DNA from: Spisula solida
Lineage: Eukaryota > Mollusca > Bivalvia > Venerida > Mactridae
Length of the DNA: 64,000 nucleotides
NCBI GenBank assembly: GCA_947247005.1
Contig: OX365944.1
Coordinates: forward strand, 58,634,096 to 58,698,095
Direction: 5' to 3'
Part shown: positions 54,240 to 64,000 of the stretch, one piece after another
Position numbering within the stretch: position 1 is the first letter of the stretch
Layout: each line of letters begins with the position of its first letter
Notes under the pieces: generated by a model
The model's database searches: none
What the model saw: only the letters and a program-made list of their open reading frames with translations
What the model was told of the DNA's origin: nothing
Made by a program: the position numbers and the translations under genes

Positions 54240-55869
54240 CAGTTGTCCCTCTCTTGAGTGACATTTGTTGGAGACAGACAGGGTGTTTGTTGTAGAGAGG
54301 GAGCCGTTGTGAAGAGGGATTGTACTTCTAACTGACTGGTACATACAAATGTAAATAGCATGATTTAACCTCCAAAATATGTACACAATGTGTACAAGCA
54401 GCGGGTCATAATTAGTAAATATGAATAAAGTGTATTGAGGTTGCTAATTAACTCCTGACCAGATTATGATCTTATTAATTCTATAAAAGTAAATTATTTT
54501 GCCGATTCTCCCATGAAAATAAGTACTGACTACATGTACAAACAAATTTACAGAATGTTTGTGTACACCTATTGATAAACATGACGGTCCAGATCGTACA
54601 GGCTTTAGACAGTACTGTACGCCAGACACCGTTTATTTTAATATAGACAAACACTTTCCATTTTCTTGTCAGAAAAGATGCATAAATTGTCACTTTATTT
54701 TAATCAGAAGTAACAAGTTTTCTCACCTTGCCCTGACCAAAGTTATTATACATACCACCAATGAATGAAGACAATTTATTTGTCGTAGTTATTCGATTAG
54801 ACCAAACCACAATTTGTTTATTGTGTTACAATGTATGTGTGAAAAATAGCAATTTACAAGCTTCTCAATTATGTTTAGTATACACATATTCACACTCCAA
54901 ACCAACATTTTTCGCCATTTCTCAACTATTTATAATGCGATTTGGTTAAAATTTGGCATATTAATAGATACACATTTAACTGATGTGTCTATGATTGCTT
55001 TAATAAACTCGATTGATTGTAAGATGAAAATAATGTCAAATAATGACCATCACTGCAAATCGAAAAGTCACAAAAATACACCATGAAAAATATTACTAAG
55101 GTGGGTGTAAACTTCACTAAACAGCCTTAAACAATAAAAACATAAAAGAAGCATACTCTGTTCCTTGTTAATTAGTATCTAGTATGTCCTTCCATGTATT
55201 TTATGATATATTGTTTCTTCTGTCCTATCGAGAGTACATACATCCTATCAATATCTGGGTAATGGTCCCCATTTCCCGAAAAAAACGGTATGTTTTTTAC
55301 GTTTTTTGAGGTTAGTGGTCTGATAGCGACAACTGTTTCATGTTGTGATTATGCAGATATGCTTGATGTATACGTGCTATGTGAGCTGGAGCTATGTCAT
55401 GTAGTATTTTTACATGGGGTCATTTTTGTGACTTTTAGTTTTGCAGTGATGCTCATTATTTGGTTTAATTTTTATCTTTCAATGAACTGATTTGCATATA
55501 AATTATAGAAGACATGCAAAGAATATGTGTTCATTAACATTCCAAATTTGAACTATATCCATTGAATAATACTTGAGTAATGATGAAATATGAAAGTGTT
55601 GTGTTGGGAGTGTAAGTAAGTGTACAATATTCACACATTTTGGCAGACAGTGACAATACTTATGAAAACAATCAACAACTGACTTAACCTATGCCGGTCC
55701 GGAGAGGTAATTCTTAGTGTCGGTACGACTTTGTGAGTGACGTTTGTTGTTGAAGGGAGGTGTCGTTTCTAGGATGGAAATTAACGCTGAATTTGCATGG
55801 GAGGAATTTTAAATGTTGTTTAAAGAAGGGAGTCGTTTGAGAGAGTTGACGTTACGAGAGGGAACACTG
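54240..55869. mobile_element. Pogo/Tigger-like non-autonomous DNA transposon, 1.63 kb
   Basis: Starts CAGTTGTCCCTCTCTTGAGT and ends CGAGAGGGAACACTG, flanked by TA duplications at 54238-54239 and 55870-55871. Subterminal GTGAC-type motifs recur near both ends. No transposase frame was recognised inside. Confidence 0.68.
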
Positions 55870-56954
55870 TAATTCCAAGATATTTAGCCTCTTCTAAAAT
55901 TACCTGCACAATAAGGCTAGGTATATGATAAAGAGTCTTGCACCGTTTCATTGAAATCTCACCAATAGTTGCAGAGAAAAACTGTAAAATAATTATTTTT
56001 TGAGACTTGAATTTTCCTTGATTATTCCACCACGAAGTTCCAAACTACATGAATTACATTGTTTTACCCTTCCATGTTTTTCAACTGCAAATTTATGACC
56101 CTACAAAAAAGGTTTTTTTATCAAAATCAAATCTTCGAAATTTAATACCCACAAAAATATGTGATTTTACAGAAGCATGAACTGTCTACAAAAAGATGTT
56201 TAGTGTAACTCCGATATATAGCCTTCAGTGACCGTGATATCAGTCAAATATTTCTAGAGTTTTTGTCCAAAGAAGTTAAGAATTTAATAGAAGTAAACAG
56301 TAAACAGCTATATCAAAATATACAAATATACTATGCAGGAAAAATAAAAAAAACATGCAACAAAGTTCAATGAACTAATTTTTCAGTACAAGTGGTCAAT
56401 GGTCTCCAGTAACATGTTTATGTACTACATGTTATCACACACCAGAAATGAAAAACAGCCAAAAAAAGAAACATCAAACACATTTTGTTTATGTTGTCTA
56501 AATATAGTGCTTAACATCACCAGAGATATTTAATCATTCAGTGTATGTTCTACTATCCTAGAAATACAGTTATGGTGTACTTTAATATCACTCCCTATGA
56601 GCTTCCTCATTGCACATACCTGAACATGCGAACCAACCGTAAAAATAGTTTAGGTGGGTGATCAAAAACTGCATATACGAATTTTGGCGACAAATTTGGC
56701 AGAAGAAAATAATTTCTCTAGTAAAAAATTAGCACAACAGGTTAGCGAGCATTTGTATAAAGGCAGAAAAATACAACACTAAAATTGTATAAAATCTTAC
56801 ATAAAATATGATATCATTTTACGTGTTGTAAGTACAACGTATTGCCATATTTACAGCCAATATGTAGTAGTTCTCTAGATGTCATGTCCAAGAAAAAGTA
56901 GAAACTTAATGATCAATGTAAATAATTGTTCACAGATATCAAAAGTCAAGAATA

Positions 56955-57535
56955 TTTAGTCTGGTTCCTGTCATGGTGATGTCATGCAGCATGTCACATT
57001 GTGTCAGGGGAAGGAACTCCAGACAAATCTCTTGTCAGTCTGGTTCTTGTGATACCAATGCCATACAGAATGTCAAGTAATGTGTCAGGGGAAGCAACTC
57101 CAGACAAATCAGTAGTCAGTATGGTTCCTGTCATAGAGATGTCTTGCCGCATGGTAATGAGTGTCAGGGGAAGCAACTCTAGACAAATCACTAGTCAGTC
57201 TGGTTCCTGTCATAGAGATGTCTTACAGCATGGTAATGAGTGTCAGGGGAAGCAACTCCTGACAAATCACTAGTCAGTCTGGTTCCCGTCATAGAGATGT
57301 CTTGCAGCATGGTAATGAGTGTCAGGGGAAGCAACTCCAGACAAATCACTAGTCAGTCTGGTTCCTGTCATAGAGATGTCTTGCAGCATGGTAATGAGTG
57401 TCAGGGGAAGTAACTCCAGACAAATCACTAGTCAGTCTGGTTCCTGTCATAGAGATGTCTTGCAGCATGGTAATGAGTGTCAGGGGAAGCAACTCCAGAC
57501 AAATCACTACACAGTCTGGTTCCAATGATACCAAT
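56955..57535. repeat. 79-bp tandem repeat
   Basis: About seven units containing GTCATAGAGATGTCTTGCAG, GTCAGGGGAAGCAACTCC and ACAAATCACTAGTCAGTCTG. The outer units are more diverged (GATACCAATGCCATACAG). Confidence 0.93.
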
Positions 57536-58184
57536 GCCAAACAGTATCATGACGATTTGCGTTTGAGTGGTTTCAAGATAGCGCAAGCTTAGAGTAAAGC
57601 GAACTAATGTTGGTTCGACCACGGTTTTACCACTGTAAGTTTTGGCGGTCTCTAGTTAAACTAAGGTGACCATGGTAAGCACCAAAACCCTGCCTTTACG
57701 TCAAGTAGTGTCAGGGGAAAGAACAGATGAAGCATAGAGCTATAAACATAACATAGGTGGGTATGAATAGATGTCAGTATAGGATTAGATGATGCTATTC
57801 AACCATGGTTATCACAATCACAGCAAGTTTGTCTAGGGAATATGAAATGTACACAACAAGACTGTGTTCAGTAAATGCTTATGCTGCGGTGGAACAAACA
57901 AACAGACAGACAGACAGGACAATAGCTATGTGCCTCCTGCATCAGTAGAGGCCGGGGTATCAAAAACAAAGTATTCATTGGATGTCACAAGCTTTTCATA
58001 CCACCATAGTATGATCATATATTGCATACACAGAATGACCATAATACTGGCATGTATCCTTCTGTAGCAGCACAAATTCAGTAAATGAATCGGTGGTAAC
58101 TGAATTTGTTTACCATGTGAATACTTAACAAACAAGTTATATCACTGAATGTGATGAATACCCCCAGAAACTGCTTGACACAGT

Positions 58185-58660
58185 CACTTAAATGTGCTCT
58201 GACAAACAACTAGACATAGTAATGATCATTCATGCAAACGTTCATTGGAATCAAACCAATGGTAACAAAGGAAAAATTCATAAGTGTAAAAAAACAAAGG
58301 GCCATAACTCCCTTAAAATTAATCCTATTAATGATAGTCGAGGATATGCACAACTAGACTTGGTACTGATCATTCATGCAAAGTTTCATTGAAATCCAAC
58401 CAATGGTAACAGAGAAATAGCGCAGACAAAATTTATAAGTGTAAAAAAACAAAGGGCCATAACTCCCTTAAAATTTATCCGACCGGCTTATTCTGACGAT
58501 ATGCACAACTAGGCTTGGTACTGATCAATCATGCAAAGTTTTGATGAAATCCGACCAATGGTTACAGAGAAATAGCGCGGACAAAATTATACGGACCAAC
58601 CAACCAACAGACCAACCAACAGACCAACCAACAGACCAACCAACCAACCATCCTCAAGCA
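58185..58660 (+). repeat. Tandem block of an interspersed repeat (GGGCCATAACTCCCTTAAAATT)
   Basis: About two and a half units of near 190 bp, each with GGTACTGATCATTCATGCAA, a TTCATTGAAATCCGACCAAT block and CAGAGAAATAGCGCAGACAA. It ends in an ACCAACCAACAG run. Related single fragments lie at about 690-815 and 61320-61470. Confidence 0.7.
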
Positions 58661-58714
58661 TGACTCCAATATAGCCCCCATATACTATGTATATGGGGAT
58701 ATAACAAGCCAATA

Positions 58715-59472
58715 CAGTCTAACTTGTACTAGCGACCACATGTATTAAGCGACCTTTGTCTTAAACGACCGGTTTCAATTCCTCTCGACCACATTTGCTC
58801 TATATTTCTACTGTATTAAGCGACCTTTGTCTTAAGCGACCAGCGACCACTGTTAAAGCACAAAATTGATTGGTAGAATTGCATTAAGCGACCAAACAAT
58901 TATGCGTAAATCACTGGTCGTCTGTAGTGACAGGTTGTTAATTACTTTATACCTCATCTTGAATCATTGTTTGTTCACACTTTGTTTGTCTATTGTAACT
59001 TTGTTAACTGGGCCCCAATTAACAGCATTGATAATCACCATTGTGTCAGTAGGGCGTTTTAATCCGATTACACACATTATTATGGATTAATTGTTGGATC
59101 TTTTGTTGCAATCAGCTTGTTTTCACCGTCCATTAAGATTGGGCTAAAACCCGGTCTATTTCGTTTTTTTTTTTAACAACAACATGCAAGCAAAACTAAC
59201 TTACATTAATTACATTGTGAAATATACGAGTAAGTTTATTAAAATGATCAATTAAATGCTTATGAAGACGATGCATACAAGTATAGAATCATCATAAAAC
59301 ATATTTACACACTTATGTTTATCAATTGAAGATGAATAGTATTCGGACAGCCTAAAGTAGGAAATGCATTTATTATACTTGATGTTTCTTACATTTGTGT
59401 TAAACGACCATTCCGTTAAGCGACCGTTTTCAGACCTTCCCCAGGGTGGTGGCCATAATACAAGTTAGACTG
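58715..59472. mobile_element. Pogo/Tigger-like non-autonomous DNA transposon, 758 bp
   Basis: Starts CAGTCTAACTTGTACTAGCG and ends ACAAGTTAGACTG with TA on both sides (58713-58714, 59473-59474). Six or more AAGCGACC/AACGACC motifs lie just inside the ends, as expected for transposase or accessory binding sites. No transposase frame is present. Confidence 0.78.
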
Positions 59473-60111
59473 TATAGGAAACAAAACATGGGAGTCAATG
59501 ACGTCACAACTTGTTAATAAATAGCCGCAGAAGTCATGCATAAATCATAATTAGCACTAATTATAGACATCGGTCATTTAGACCAATAACATGTGACCAT
59601 CAACGCACGTGTGCCGTACATAGTCAATATATTGATCATCAAGACGATGGTCAAACTCACTGTGGGTCCACACTTCACAGTCAACAACATTACTTAAACA
59701 TACCGATAATGAGTCGTTATTTTAAGATGCCAAACCTTTGACATGAAATTGTGACCAATCTATAACATGACCGAAGTACACTTTGAAGTAAGTTTCTTTA
59801 AAGTAAGTAGAAAATTTCAAATTGTAAATATTAATTAATGACAGTAAACATAATAAACAATTTTGCATTCATTATTCAGCACCGAGGGCTGACCATGAAA
59901 CTATGCAACCTTCTTAGTTAATATGAACTCACAGCAGTTTAGCAGTCAATCCTCGATACAAAATAACACAAGGTCCAATTTTTGAGTACATACACAATAT
60001 AGCACTCATCTAATGTACACAGGAACTGTATATTATGTTTCTGTCCTCATGTACATTTTGTTTCAGTATTACACAAATTGTAACTTTTATTATCACATAC
60101 AACCCACTCTA

Positions 60112-60460
60112 TACATGTGCACTGGTACCTGGCTGATCAACTACACATGTGAGCTGGTACCTGGCTGATCAACTACACATGTGAGCTGGTACCTGGCTTA
60201 TCAACTTCACATGTGCACTGGTACCTGGCTGATCAACTACACATGTGTGCTTGTACCTGGCTGATCAACTACACATGTGCACTGGTACATGGCTGATCAA
60301 CTACACATGTGCACTGGTACCTGGCTGATCAACTACACATGTGCACTGGTACCTGGCTGATCAACTGCACATGTGTGCTTGTACCTGGCTGATCAACTAC
60401 ACATGTGCACTTGTACCCAACTCATCAACTACACATGTGCGCTGGTACCTGGCTGATCCA
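60112..60460. repeat. 32-bp minisatellite spanning the stop codon of the membrane-protein gene
   Basis: About 11 copies of ACACATGTGCACTGGTACCT plus GGCTGATCAACT. The last copy (about 60429-60460) encodes DQPGTSAHV and TAG on the minus strand; the rest lie in the presumed 3' UTR. Confidence 0.93.
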
Positions 60461-60888
60461 TCTCGTCCAGGTAAATGTCTTCATGTACATCATTAGCAGT
60501 ATCTACACTAACAGTCTCGGCTTTGACTTCAGTTTTATACACACGACCATCACCTCCTATCACTATATCATTCTCCTCTTCATCCTCATCAAAGTTATCA
60601 TCCAGGTAACTACTAACTCTAGGTTCATAACTTGCAGTAACTTTAGTTATATCTGTGTATTCAAGCATCGGTGATGTTGTACTGTGTGCACTATCGTCCG
60701 ATATCTGCTCCTGTTCAGCTAAATGTGACACCACACTTAAAGGTTCAACACCATTATCTGGAGTGCTAGGTTCAACCTCTATAGAGTCTGTAGTGTTAGG
60801 GTCTGCTATACTGGTAAACCCTTTGATTGCCTTGATAATAGACAAACACAAAGCATCGTCCAAACTCAACGCACCTTGTTCATTTTCT
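60429..60888 (-). CDS. Membrane protein, last exon with acidic tail and stop
   Basis: 460 nt, acceptor CTTACAG, open to TAG at 60431-60429. Composition is rich in Ser, Thr, Asp and Glu with a run of acidic residues, typical of a disordered tail. The stop codon lies inside a tandem repeat unit. Confidence 0.62.
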
Positions 60889-62873
60889 CTGTAAGTAGTA
60901 CAACATATTTCATTATTACATACAATATATACATTGTACAGTATGGTAAACTGATATAAAATATACAGTTAAAAATTCCGTAAAAATTATAGAAAAATTC
61001 AAATGCATACTTCCAATAGCACATCTACCCGCTATTATTTTAAGAAATTGAACAATGCAATGGTTGAAAAAATTGACAATTCAGATATTTATTGCAACTG
61101 AATGCAACATAGTTGTATAAACAAACTTGTTTTTAAAAATACTACAAAGAATTACAAGACCAACAAGACTTCAGTGTTCTCACTGATTATGATGTTTACT
61201 CTCTAGATATTGCCTGACAAAGTTATTAATGTGTAAGCATCATGATTAACTAATGGTTAGAGTAAAATAGAGCAGGCAAAAATATGAATAACTAGAAATG
61301 CGTCCAAAGGACAGAGAGACCCTGTTTACCATTTGACCATGTCAAGGGCCATAACTCTACAAATACAAGATGAATCATGCATCACGTACAACTAGGCGTA
61401 GTACTTATGACTCAGGTAAAGTTTAGTTCAAATCCAACCTGTGGTTATCATCTGGATAAAATTAACACACAAATGTCTTCAACAGACACCCCAACTCAAA
61501 CATATGAACCTCGGGTATAGAAATTAAATTTACACATAAAATAATTGACCAGGCCCTGATCTCCTGAAGCATCTTAGTTAGAAATCTCAGCTGAAATTGA
61601 GATTTTGCTCAAATGAGAGTCAGTGTTTGAAATACAAGAGGGCCCACAGGGCCCTAGGTCGCTCACCGTGCACATTGATCAAGTAGAACAATATTTTTTT
61701 AAAAAGTTAAAAGAGTTCTGCATAGATTATAATTCTTTTAGCTATTTTTAGAAAGGATAACCCAAGAAACATTGTTACCCATTTAACATGAAATCCAACC
61801 AGTACTTTGAAGGAGAAGATTTTTAAAAATTTTACTATGGATATATAGGGAAAAACAGCGCCCCACCCACTAGCAGCCATGTTTTTTGAAGAATCACGAC
61901 AAAAACATCAATTTTGTAAGAGGGTCAACCAACAACAATTTCTGTAAAACTATTTTGAAATCTGGCCAGCAGTTGATTTTTTATGATTTTTTAAAAGATA
62001 TTCCTATTGGTTGAGTTCTGCAAGGAATTAATTCTTTTAGCTATTTTTAGAAAGGACCACCCAAGGAACAATTTAACCAATTTATAATGAAATCCAACAA
62101 GTACTTTTAGAGGAGAAGATTTTAAAAGCTTTCACTATAGATATATAGGGAATCACGACAAAAATGTCAAAGAACTATTTCTGTAAAACTATTATGAAAT
62201 CTGGCCAGCGGTTGATTTTTTATGATTTTTTTAAAGATAATCCAACCGGTTGCCATGGCAACCAGGGTTATAAATAGATAACAATTCTTTTAGCTATTTT
62301 TAGAAAAGACCACCCAAGGAATATTCCTGTGAAGTTTGGTTGAAATTGGCTTAGTGGTTTAGGAGAAGTCATTTGAATGAATTTTTGACGGACGGACTGA
62401 CGACGGACAAGAGACGAAGAGTTATCACAAAAGCTCACCTTGTCACTATGTGAAAGGTGAGCTAAAAAACGAAGTTCGATCTCATTGAATTTTATCTGTA
62501 ATCAACTCAGAACAATGTTTCAGTTTTGTGATGCCAAATTTAAGTCCAGCCATCCATGTAAATCTACTCAAAGACACATGGTAATATTTGAGATGAGATT
62601 GAGCTCAGATTGAGATATTCCGGGAGATCGGGCCAGGTATCACTAGGTGACTATGTTATATATATATTACCTGTTGTATATTGTCATTGCTATAACGGCT
62701 GGGTGAGGTATTGGTAAAGGTATTTGCATTTTACCAAACTCTGTCTCTAATCTTTGTCTAGACCAAGCATATCTCTTCTTTCTGAAAACATTTAACAAGC
62801 TTGAAAGATAGATGGAATTTAGGAACAGTATGATACTTCCATAAAACAAATAGAAAACTCCCATACGCTCCAA
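60429..62873 (-). CDS. Unrecognised single-span or multi-span membrane protein, 3' part (two exons)
   Basis: I do not recognise the family. Two exons are supported: 62873-62671 and 60888-60429, joined at a phase 2 codon (AAC AG|A) by GT-AG splicing. The first exon gives LERMGVFYLFYGSIILFLNS with a hydrophobic helix, then a basic stretch (FRKKRYAWSRQR) and GKMQIPLPIPHPAVIAMTIY. The second gives ENEQGALSLDDALCLSIIKA, then a long acidic, Ser/Thr-rich tail with NFDEDEEEND, ending DQPGTSAHV and TAG. The topology suggests a membrane anchor with a cytosolic acidic tail. The acceptor TATACAG before 62873 follows a pyrimidine-rich tract. The true start lies further upstream, outside the window or unrecognised. 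The final ten codons are one unit of the adjacent 32-bp minisatellite. Confidence 0.6.
60889..61549 (-). other. Intron of the unrecognised membrane-protein gene, left part
   Basis: AT-rich. A fragment of the GGGCCATAACTC repeat occurs at about 61320-61470. The rest of the intron is the nested repeat pair. Confidence 0.55.
61550..62637. mobile_element. Second GATCTCC-ended element, interrupted by a nested repeat
   Basis: The left piece (61550-61632) starts AGGCCCTGATCTCCTGAAGC; the right piece (62468-62637) ends CGGGAGATCGGGCCAGG. The pieces line up with adjacent parts of the copy at 20930-21187. An 830-bp AGCTCACC-ended repeat separates them. It lies in the intron of the unrecognised membrane-protein gene. 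Confidence 0.65.
61633..62467. mobile_element. AGCTCACC-hairpin repeat, copy 2 (nested)
   Basis: The same ends as copy 1 in the opposite orientation: AAGAGGGCCCACAGGGCCCT on the left and the CACAAAAGCTCACCTTGTC/AAGGTGAGCT hairpin on the right. The interior differs: about three units of 250-300 bp sharing TTCTTTTAGCTATTTTTAGA. It is inserted in the GATCTCC-ended element. Confidence 0.65.
62671..62873 (-). CDS. Membrane protein, penultimate exon
   Basis: A 203-nt exon with a hydrophobic helix followed by Arg/Lys residues and a Pro-rich QIPLPIPHPAV segment. Donor AACAG|GTAATA. The frame remains open for about 15 codons upstream of the acceptor, so the 5' boundary is moderately uncertain. Confidence 0.58.
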
Positions 62874-63469
62874 CTGTATATTTAGTGAGTAGAAATAAAC
62901 CTCGTTCTCGACCTTATATTACAAGCTTCTTGCAAAGAATATAAGAATCCATCATGAGCTTCTATGTAGGATAAGGATATCTCACCGGAGGGGTCAGATT
63001 TTAACCAGGAACAAGACTTGCAGAGTTCCTGATTGAAATTTCGACCCCGAGGGAGGCATATTCTTATCCTACATCCACTGTCTCATGATTATTTTTTCCG
63101 ACTGATTAGATAAAACGGGAACTTGTAACTTATAATTTAGCTTTCATGGCGTCAACATGACGTCATCAGAAACCTGCTATTAGCTGTATGTTCTTATTCA
63201 TATCAATCATTATTAATAATGTAAATAAAACATATGCTTTTATGTTCTGTTCAAGAATGTTTTTAAATGGTTCAGTACCAATTTGTGGTCGTCTTGTTAG
63301 CGTAATATTGTCAATAAAATTAATTCCTGAAACTAAAATAGCCCACTCTGTGTCGTGTGTACGCTCATGTAGGATAGTTTTCTCTCATTAGCAACGTCCG
63401 AGAATACATGGAGAGAGAATATGTCTATTTATTCAAGAAATTTGTGTTGAGTCATATAATTTTGATTAC

Positions 63470-63610
63470 GTTTAAAGTACACCTTGTACATATTTGTAAT
63501 CCTCCCTGCTTATGAAAACGAAGACCGAAGGTAAATTTCAGACAAGGAAGCAACTGTTAAATTATGCTAATGGAAGGTTTGAGAACCAGGTTAATACATT
63601 TGCACAATAC
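63470..63610 (+). repeat. Interspersed repeat of the same family, partial copy f
   Basis: Contains CTCCCTGCTTATGAAAACGA, CAACTGTTAAATTATGCTAA and AGGTTTGAGAACCAGGTTAA. Confidence 0.5.
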
Positions 63611-63724
63611 CTTATATGAATTAGTTCCATATATCTTTCCTATAAGATATCTTGATTAGTTTATACAAGTTTATACTAACTTATTTTATGTTGATTGTGA
63701 AACAAGTTTTTCAATTACTAGTAT

Positions 63725-63915
63725 TTACTCTCCACACCTCATTCCTGATGTTATCCATCACCACGAGGGTATGAGAAAAGAGAAGCCAATTTCCCTCTTT
63801 TGCTGAGCATCTAGCAAGGGAATTACTGGCACCATTTTTATTTCGTCTTTGGTATGACGCGGCCTGCGATTGAACTCGAGGCGGACACTCAACCACTAGG
63901 CTATCAAGGGCGGTA
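63725..63915 (-). mobile_element. tRNA-derived SINE
   Basis: Minus strand: CCCTTGATAGCCTAGTGGTT (A box), GAGTTCAATCGCAGG (B box), then ACCAAAGACGAAATAAAAAT and GCTAGATGCTCAGCA in the body. Near the right edge of the window. Confidence 0.6.
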
Positions 63916-64000
63916 TCTTGATTGAACATGACTTGGGCATAGATTGATAACAGAGGTAATATTGAGTGCATGACAACTTGTCTTTTTGTAGGGTTTACGC

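Larger units (their letters stand above)
48334..60428. other. Gene-poor 12-kb interval
   Basis: Between the GPCR start and the stop of the unrecognised gene. Contains the 37-bp and 79-bp tandem arrays, a SINE, the hAT-like MITE, two pogo-like elements and dispersed repeats. Unannotated pieces (48334-48832, 51261-52210, 52811-54239, 55871-56954, 57536-58184, 59475-60111) are AT-rich and show no convincing exon. Part could be a long 3' UTR of the gene ending at 60429. Confidence 0.55.
62874..64000. other. Right edge of the window
   Basis: No further exon of the membrane-protein gene was recognised. Contains a partial dispersed repeat and a SINE. Short imperfect inverted sequences near 62960-63080 (CTACATAGA...TATCCTACATCC; TAGGATAAGGATATC with TATTCTTATCCTA) suggest another small repeat. 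Confidence 0.45.

Noticed and set aside
53127..55490. A cluster of 60-70-residue frames as small genes
   Set aside because: No homology, no splice continuity, and part lies in a non-autonomous transposon.

Overview
The window is animal nuclear DNA, AT-rich, with short exons separated by long introns that obey the GT-AG rule. Codon use, the many tRNA-derived SINEs and minisatellites, and several interspersed repeats I associate with molluscan genomes suggest a lophotrochozoan, most likely a bivalve mollusc. The species is inference only. No bacterial, viral or CRISPR content was seen.

Layout. (1) 2999-13515, minus strand: a complete eight-exon S-adenosylmethionine synthetase (411 residues). 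(2) 13516-13902: a 387-bp divergent, probably bidirectional promoter with a perfect TCACGTGA palindrome. (3) 13903-39581, plus strand: a complete eight-exon UBX-domain protein of the UBXN8 type (292 residues; two N-terminal membrane segments, basic coiled region, C-terminal UBX domain with an FPR loop). Its 10.4-kb intron 6 contains a CR1/L2/jockey-like LINE (31203-36197) that landed inside a 15-bp minisatellite and split it. (4) 39582-44715: intergenic, with foldback DNA and a 1.4-kb array of 22-bp repeats. (5) 44716-48333, minus strand: a two-exon rhodopsin-class GPCR (460 residues) with an unusual LRY motif where DRY is normally found. (6) 48334-60428: about 12 kb without a recognisable gene, made of minisatellites, SINEs and DNA-transposon derivatives. 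(7) 60429-62873, minus strand: the last two exons of an unrecognised membrane protein whose 5' part lies beyond the window or was not found. Its final coding codons are the first unit of a 32-bp minisatellite.

The genes do not form an operon or an obvious pathway. S-adenosylmethionine synthetase makes the universal methyl donor in the cytosol. UBXN8 proteins tether p97/VCP to the ER membrane for ER-associated degradation. The shared promoter is the only regulatory link visible.

Most of the window is repeat DNA. Notable are three pogo/Tigger-like non-autonomous elements with TA duplications and a common end design; a 945-bp foldback element with 10-bp target duplications that carries a tRNA-like sequence in each arm; a repeat family with shared ends but unrelated tandem interiors, one copy nested in another MITE-like element; and about a dozen unrelated minisatellites with periods of 15 to 79 bp.
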